42,944 bases of DNA from a virus. The stretch is taken from positions 1 through 42,944 of the IMG/VR virus record IMGVR_UViG_3300031707_000046, one strand, 5' to 3'. Positions 38,643 through 42,944 of this stretch are shown here, one piece after another. Numbering within the stretch: position 1 is the stretch's first letter; each line of letters opens with the position of its first letter. The notes below the pieces were generated by a model, which did not search any database, was not told the DNA's origin, and worked only from the letters and a program-made list of their open reading frames with translations. Position numbers and translations under genes: made by a program.

Positions 38643-38656
38643 CACGACACATGGAT
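38643..38656. repeat. attP-associated direct repeat, copy 1
   Basis: CACGACACATGGAT here is identical to 38738-38751 inside the tRNA-like core. The neighbouring TTAGACACA-type repeats (38636-38670 and again near 38846-38862 and 38922) look like integrase arm sites. Confidence 0.5.
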
Positions 38657-38715
38657 GTTTAGACACAGACCGATTCAATTATAGCGTATCCGATTTATTT
38701 CAAAGAGGTTGGAAG

Positions 38716-38760
38716 TAGCCCTGGTGGGACTCGAACCCACGACACATGGATTAGGAATCC
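38716..38760 (-). other. attP core: 3' half of tRNA-Arg(CCU)
   Basis: On the minus strand: anticodon loop TTCCTAA (anticodon CCT), 3' anticodon stem TCCAT, variable loop, T-arm GTGGG-TTCGAGT-CCCAC and acceptor strand CAGGGCT plus discriminator A. The 5' half is missing; only three of five anticodon-stem pairs form here. This is how a phage restores the tRNA gene's 3' end on integration. The ~310-base gene-free stretch 38621-38934 holds only this core and flanking repeats. Confidence 0.85.
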
Positions 38761-38934
38761 TAAAGTCTTTCAGGCAAGGGTTTCATTCTCTCGGGGGAAA
38801 ATAGGCTTTCGGGCATTGAATGGCATGGTTTGAGATAGGCCGTTTTGGACACAGTATAGACATGTTTTCTGGGCGGCGAAGTTTTGGGACTGTTTTTTTC
38901 GGTCGGAGAGAGTGGACAGGTTTTTAGACAGGGT

Positions 38935-39990
38935 TTATCGGTGCTTCCCATAGTTCGACGGCCAGCACCCAAACCTCGCCCGGTAGGACGCGCTGATTGC
39001 CATGATCGGGGCAAGCCAGCACAAGAGGTCGCCGATCGAGAATCCCGCCGGAAGGTGCTCGAAATAGACGAGGGGTCCGCGAACGCCGGCCATGATCGGG
39101 TGCAGTTTGAGGATCGCGAGCGAGACCTTCCCCCACGTCCTCGCGGACGGCCGCGCACCCTTGCCGGGCCGAACGTCACAAATGGACGCGGTCAGGCCCG
39201 GCGGGAGATAACATCCATCGTCCGAGTAAAGGTCTGTGTTGTAGGGCTCCAGGGCCTTTAGCGATTCCGTGAACGGGAACGAGTGATCGGGCCTGATGAT
39301 CGTCCGTTCGGCAGCCCTTCCGTAGGCGTCCCGGACGATCGTGCGGACCTGGTCCTGGACGGAGTTCGGCTTCTCGGACTTCGTCGTCGCGCCGTAGGTC
39401 AGGCGCGTCCAGGGGATCTTCTTCTCCTTGACGATCGGCAGGATCACACGCTCGAAGAAAGCCGGATAAGCCGCGTTCTCCGGCTCGTTGAAGTCCCAGA
39501 TGATGTCATAGGCCTTGAGTTCGGAGACGCAGTCGCGGAAAAAATCGCCCGTATATTCGTCAGCCTTCGGGTCGTAAAACGTCCTGACGCCCTGGTTGTT
39601 CACGACCCAGGGGCTGAAGGTCGAGGCGATGCCGCGGAGCTCGCAGCCGTCGAAGACGCTGATGATCGTCGTTTTGTTCGAGGCCTGGTTCCGGGCCACG
39701 ATCCTCTTCATGATCGGGAAGTAATAGTCGTTCCGCTTTTCTAGCTCCCACCGCTTCGTCTTCAGGTCGTAGACGAACGGCTGGAACTGGGAGCGCCGGC
39801 CGTACGGATGCGGTCCCCAGACCGCCTGGGCCATGAACCGCTCGATGTTCGCGCCGGCGTCCGCGGCCGCGTCGCACTCTGCCCCGAGCCTCGCCTCATC
39901 TAGGTTGAACTTCTTCCCGTCGAACGTGCCAAACTCGTCCATCGGGGCGAGGCGCCCGAAGCATATACCGACCTTGTCGTCACGGAGCAT
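38935..39990 (-). CDS. Tail-associated glycoside hydrolase (cellulase-fold)
   Basis: 351 residues (MLRDDKVGICFGRLAPMDEF) behind AGGAGG. TIM-barrel pattern with the acid/base-type motif IIWDFNEPENAAYP (Glu 169), comparable to the NEP motif of GH5/clan A enzymes. Also RFMAQAVWGPHPYGRR and LYSDDGCYLPPG. The last late gene before attP and 12 bases downstream of the NHL tail protein. It probably degrades a host-surface polysaccharide; the second catalytic residue is not identified. Confidence 0.72.
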   Translation of the reverse strand: MLRDDKVGICFGRLAPMDEFGTFDGKKFNLDEARLGAECDAAADAGANIERFMAQAVWGPHPYGRRSQFQPFVYDLKTKRWELEKRNDYYFPIMKRIVARNQASNKTTIISVFDGCELRGIASTFSPWVVNNQGVRTFYDPKADEYTGDFFRDCVSELKAYDIIWDFNEPENAAYPAFFERVILPIVKEKKIPWTRLTYGATTKSEKPNSVQDQVRTIVRDAYGRAAERTIIRPDHSFPFTESLKALEPYNTDLYSDDGCYLPPGLTASICDVRPGKGARPSARTWGKVSLAILKLHPIMAGVRGPLVYFEHLPAGFSIGDLLCWLAPIMAISASYRARFGCWPSNYGKHR

Positions 39991-40002
39991 CAGATCGTCC
40001 TC

Positions 40003-42944
40003 CTAATCTACCAAGTCAAAGAATCGACTTGTCGCTATGTAGAAATCATCAAAATCCAGATTGATGGCTGCCGCCGTTCCTGTCGTGTTGCAATAAAATC
40101 CAACTTGATTCCAGTTTTCCGTGTTAGCGCCGCAAGACTTTGGCCCCGCCTGCTGAACTCCGTCTATGAAAACGAGGGCATAGGGAATGGTGGTCCCGTC
40201 ATTAATGAAAACGTCAATCGTATACCAAGTGTCGTTGACGGCGGTCATCATATCCGTGTTTGTCGAGCCGTTCCAAAAGGTTATTTTTGAACCAGTAGTC
40301 CTGAAATAGACCTGACATTCGTCAACATCGGAGTCGCTTCCGAGATTCCATCCTTTTGTTCCGATAGTGACGTTGGACGTCCTCATCTTGAAGTGGAACC
40401 TTGTTCCATAACAAAGTCCCCAAGGCCACGCCGCACCGGTTGTTAAATATACATACGACGATCCTTCCGTGACCGTATCGCCCGTCAGGATGCCCATTTT
40501 ATCCGCGCCGGATTTTACCGCCACGGTTGCCGTTGATGTTCCGACCAGGGTGACGGCCCATGCCCCAAAGTACGTGTAGGAGCCCTGGCCGCTGATGGCT
40601 GCGGTCGCCAGTCCATCAAACGCCTCATTAAGAAGCGTAACCATTCCGGGAGAGCCGGAAGAACTCTCCGCCCACTCAGGTTCGTCGGCCCCCATCGTCC
40701 AAACGTATCCCTCGGTCCCCGCGACCACCGCCGTCCACTTCGGCGAGGCTCCGAGCCCGGCGATCATCGCCCCGCGAGTTACCGCCGCCGCTGTCGTGTC
40801 GCCGTGCGTGACCGATAGGATGTCATGGGCCGCGACAGAAGAAGCCGAAAATACAAGAGCATCTTCATCGCCATCGACTACGACAAAATGTCCGGCATGG
40901 CCCGTATAGTTGGCCTCATCAACGTCGGTCAAGCTAAGAAACGTTCCACCCCCGCCAGCCGCTATCCATTCATATCCGGTTGCTCCTGCCGCTACCGCCA
41001 GAACCTTTCCTGCGTCCCCTATCGCTATTTCACCAATGGTTGTCGTGGCAGAGGCATAGGGTATGGCATATAATGTCCACGCACTTTTATTTGTACCGCC
41101 ATCGGCTACGGCAACATCCGTCCCCGCTGTCTGATAAATCGTCCCGGTAATATTCTGAAGTGTCCAGACCTTGTTCGAGCTGGCGGGGGTCGCCGTTATC
41201 GTCCCGGTCACCCCAGTGCTTTGTAGAATAATTTGGTTACTCGTTGCACTCAGGTGCAGATGATCAAATGATGGTGTACCATCCGTATCGACGTTCTGTG
41301 TCCATGCGAGAATATCGGTTGCGCCGACTTGTAGGTTCTTCTTTGCCCCCGCCGTCGCGCCGGGCAAGATGAGTTTATATGACGTGACAGTTGCCGGAGC
41401 TTGGATGGCGATGTAGTTCGCGTTGGCTACGGAGTCCTCGCGGAATTGGATTTCGTCGCGCAATTGGAAGGAAACATAAGATTCGCATGCCAAGCCGTCG
41501 GCTTTGGCACGAAGGATTGGGCCGCGTCGAGGCAAAAGGGTGCTCCGAGTGATTTGGCCGGAAAGGGAAATGCCCCGAGGGCCGTTAATTGTACCATCCG
41601 TGTTGCCATATACGCCAAAATGGGAGATGAACGTCCCATCTAATTGCCATTGCAAGATTCGGGCATAATTGGTGGTCTGCGAATCAGAAATGTAGAGATA
41701 TGTCCCGTCGGTTGTTATTCCGCCGGGGACATAAACCTCTGTATGTCCCTCGCCGCTCCCGTTTGTGCCGAACTGAGATATCCACGTCAGATCGGAACAG
41801 GCATACTTATAAACGGCGGCGGACCCGCCAAAACTATTGCTGTTTGTCAGATATAGATATCCGCCTGTGGTACAGATGGCGGTAAGGGTTGCGGAATCAA
41901 TGTGGCCGTCCGTCCCGGCGGGCATGACCCGAGTATCAAGTGAAAGGTCATCGCAAGAGTGCTTGAATATCCGATAGGTCGCTCCGGGCGTTTGAACTGT
42001 ATAGATATGCGTCCCATCAGTACAGATGTAATCAGGGGCAAGGAATCCCGGCCCTGCTGTTTCGGAAACATAGGATAGGTCGGAACAGAGTCGCTTTACT
42101 ACACGATTATTATTTTTATCAACTATATAAAGCCACGTCCCGTCCGTGCAAATTCCATGTGGGGAATTAAAGTTATCATTCCCTGATCCATGTGAACCTA
42201 TCTTGGCGACGAAAGAAAGGTCGGAAAGAAGATGTTTCTTGATTCTATCGTTCGTGGTGTCGGTTACATATACCCATGTTCCATCAGAACAAATTCCCCA
42301 CGGCTGGTTGAACTGATCGTCACTGCTTCCATTAGTCCCGATTTTGGCCAAATAAGAACCGTCGGCGGTGAGCCATTTCTGTATCCGGTAGTTACCCGAA
42401 TCAGCGACCAGGAAGAATGTATCGTAGGAATAGGACAGTTCGTAGGTTTCCTCTTCCACCACATCCGTCAGAATATCTCCGGTGCAGAGGAGCCAATCGT
42501 TGGATAGGCTATCATCCAATCCGTGCGTCCATCTAGTGACGGGCGTTACGCCGACAGCGTACTGGAGAACGGGATCAACCTCGGCATCCGTTTTATTTCT
42601 AATTGCAACAATGGATATCCCGTCCGTATACATCGGACTATCTGCCAGTCCGGCTGCATCGCTAACGTGATACGGAACATAACCATCGGTTAAGGCTGAC
42701 AGCTTGGCCGTCACGAACGTCGGAGATGCCCCGGTATGGATATCCTGCGGAAGCGATAGGGTATAGTCGGCGGCGTTGGCCGTCACCGTAACCTGGTTCG
42801 TTGTCCCCTTCAGCTCAGCAAACTCCAGCGCATCAACCGTACTATTGACCCGCACCGCGAAGTTCCCGGTCGCCGCGTATGACGACGGAACGTCGGCCAA
42901 ATCAGTGAAGTTTGTCACCCCGATTTCTTCCGCCTCTATCTGGA
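40003..42944 (-). CDS. NHL-propeller tail fibre protein (5' end open at contig edge)
   Basis: 971 residues from GTG 42918, but the frame stays open to the contig end, so it may extend further. In order: fibre repeat (FTDLADVPSSYAATG; repeated later as FLSLTDVDEANYTGHAG), the region shared with the left end of the window (YAVGVTPVTRWTHGL), about six NHL blades (FNQPWGICSDGTWVYVTD; FNSPHGICTDGTWLYIVD; YVPGGITTDGTYLYISD), fibre linker, and a C-terminal LamG/jelly-roll-like domain (NEAFDGLATAAISGQGS to FYIATSRFFD). NHL propellers bind carbohydrate or protein, fitting a receptor-binding tail protein. The true N-terminus in the circular form is probably the 461-1 segment. Confidence 0.85.
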   Translation of the reverse strand, partial: QIEAEEIGVTNFTDLADVPSSYAATGNFAVRVNSTVDALEFAELKGTTNQVTVTANAADYTLSLPQDIHTGASPTFVTAKLSALTDGYVPYHVSDAAGLADSPMYTDGISIVAIRNKTDAEVDPVLQYAVGVTPVTRWTHGLDDSLSNDWLLCTGDILTDVVEEETYELSYSYDTFFLVADSGNYRIQKWLTADGSYLAKIGTNGSSDDQFNQPWGICSDGTWVYVTDTTNDRIKKHLLSDLSFVAKIGSHGSGNDNFNSPHGICTDGTWLYIVDKNNNRVVKRLCSDLSYVSETAGPGFLAPDYICTDGTHIYTVQTPGATYRIFKHSCDDLSLDTRVMPAGTDGHIDSATLTAICTTGGYLYLTNSNSFGGSAAVYKYACSDLTWISQFGTNGSGEGHTEVYVPGGITTDGTYLYISDSQTTNYARILQWQLDGTFISHFGVYGNTDGTINGPRGISLSGQITRSTLLPRRGPILRAKADGLACESYVSFQLRDEIQFREDSVANANYIAIQAPATVTSYKLILPGATAGAKKNLQVGATDILAWTQNVDTDGTPSFDHLHLSATSNQIILQSTGVTGTITATPASSNKVWTLQNITGTIYQTAGTDVAVADGGTNKSAWTLYAIPYASATTTIGEIAIGDAGKVLAVAAGATGYEWIAAGGGGTFLSLTDVDEANYTGHAGHFVVVDGDEDALVFSASSVAAHDILSVTHGDTTAAAVTRGAMIAGLGASPKWTAVVAGTEGYVWTMGADEPEWAESSSGSPGMVTLLNEAFDGLATAAISGQGSYTYFGAWAVTLVGTSTATVAVKSGADKMGILTGDTVTEGSSYVYLTTGAAWPWGLCYGTRFHFKMRTSNVTIGTKGWNLGSDSDVDECQVYFRTTGSKITFWNGSTNTDMMTAVNDTWYTIDVFINDGTTIPYALVFIDGVQQAGPKSCGANTENWNQVGFYCNTTGTAAAINLDFDDFYIATSRFFDLVD
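42440..42566. repeat. 127-bp exact terminal overlap, copy 2
   Basis: Identical to 1-127, located inside the NHL tail gene in the same reading frame. Beyond it (42567-42944) the sequence differs from 128 onward, giving two alternative upstream sequences for one gene. Confidence 0.95.

Noticed and set aside
38711-38770. Complete tRNA gene
   Set aside because: Only the 3' half is present; the 5' acceptor strand and D-arm are missing. It is an attP core.
1-42944. 127-bp direct repeat as a biological terminal redundancy
   Set aside because: It lies inside a gene at one end, is exactly 127 bases (a standard assembly k-mer), and sequence continues past it on the right. A graph fork explains it better.
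1-42944. CRISPR array associated with the Cas4-like nuclease
   Set aside because: No regularly spaced repeats with unique spacers were seen; the nuclease sits in a recombination module.

Overview
The window is an almost complete temperate tailed-phage genome of the lambda/HK97 type with a siphovirus-like long non-contractile tail, apparently a circular (excised or packaged) form assembled from short reads. The first 127 bases are identical to 42440-42566. Joining them closes a circle of about 42.4 kb, and the last 378 bases form an alternative branch. The host is unknown. High GC, lipoprotein signals, an RlpA-like protein and overlapping lysis genes point to a GC-rich Gram-negative bacterium. 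The attP carries the 3' half of a tRNA-Arg(CCU), so the host attB is probably that tRNA gene.

Layout. A genetic switch lies at 36.6-36.74 kb. Rightward (+) run a repressor, a lipoprotein, a small protein, the tyrosine integrase and attP. Everything else, apart from two selfish endonuclease genes, is on the minus strand as one nearly gapless operon. Going leftward from the switch: regulators (Cro-like, excisionase-like, CII-like), recombination genes (possible annealing protein, Cas4-like nuclease), a replication initiator with an internal iteron cluster that looks like an origin, RlpA-like and radical SAM genes, a lysis cluster (NlpC/P60 endolysin, holin-like and lipoprotein genes), ParB-like nuclease and C5 methyltransferase, terminase (24.8-22.9 kb), portal, protease/scaffold, decoration and major capsid proteins. 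Next comes a five-gene sugar/methyl-transfer island (17.3-13.5 kb), then head-tail joining genes, tail tube, frameshifted tail chaperones, tape measure and tail tip. Across the circle junction the operon continues into an NHL-propeller tail protein and a glycosidase, and ends at attP.

The most striking system is at 11.3-13.0 kb. The minor head protein (MuF type) carries a 273-residue intein at its conserved HPN/C motif. A Vsr-like homing endonuclease gene lies entirely inside the intein on the opposite strand. Its codons are in exact register with the intein codons, its stop codon is the complement of intein codon 3, and a perfect-consensus sigma70 promoter for it (TTGACA-17-TATAAT) sits in the antisense of the intein's C-terminal splicing blocks. 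A second, unrelated HNH/NUMOD3 homing endonuclease, with its own near-consensus promoter, sits antisense between two tail genes at 9.6-10.1 kb.

Other points of interest are the lambda-like origin inside the replication gene, the alternative N-termini of the tail protein, a virion- or envelope-glycosylation island in the head operon, a leaderless repressor switch, a consensus antisense promoter at 34.9 kb, and a C-terminal tail shared by two head-assembly proteins. All functional calls come from reading the sequence and from family knowledge. No database search was possible.
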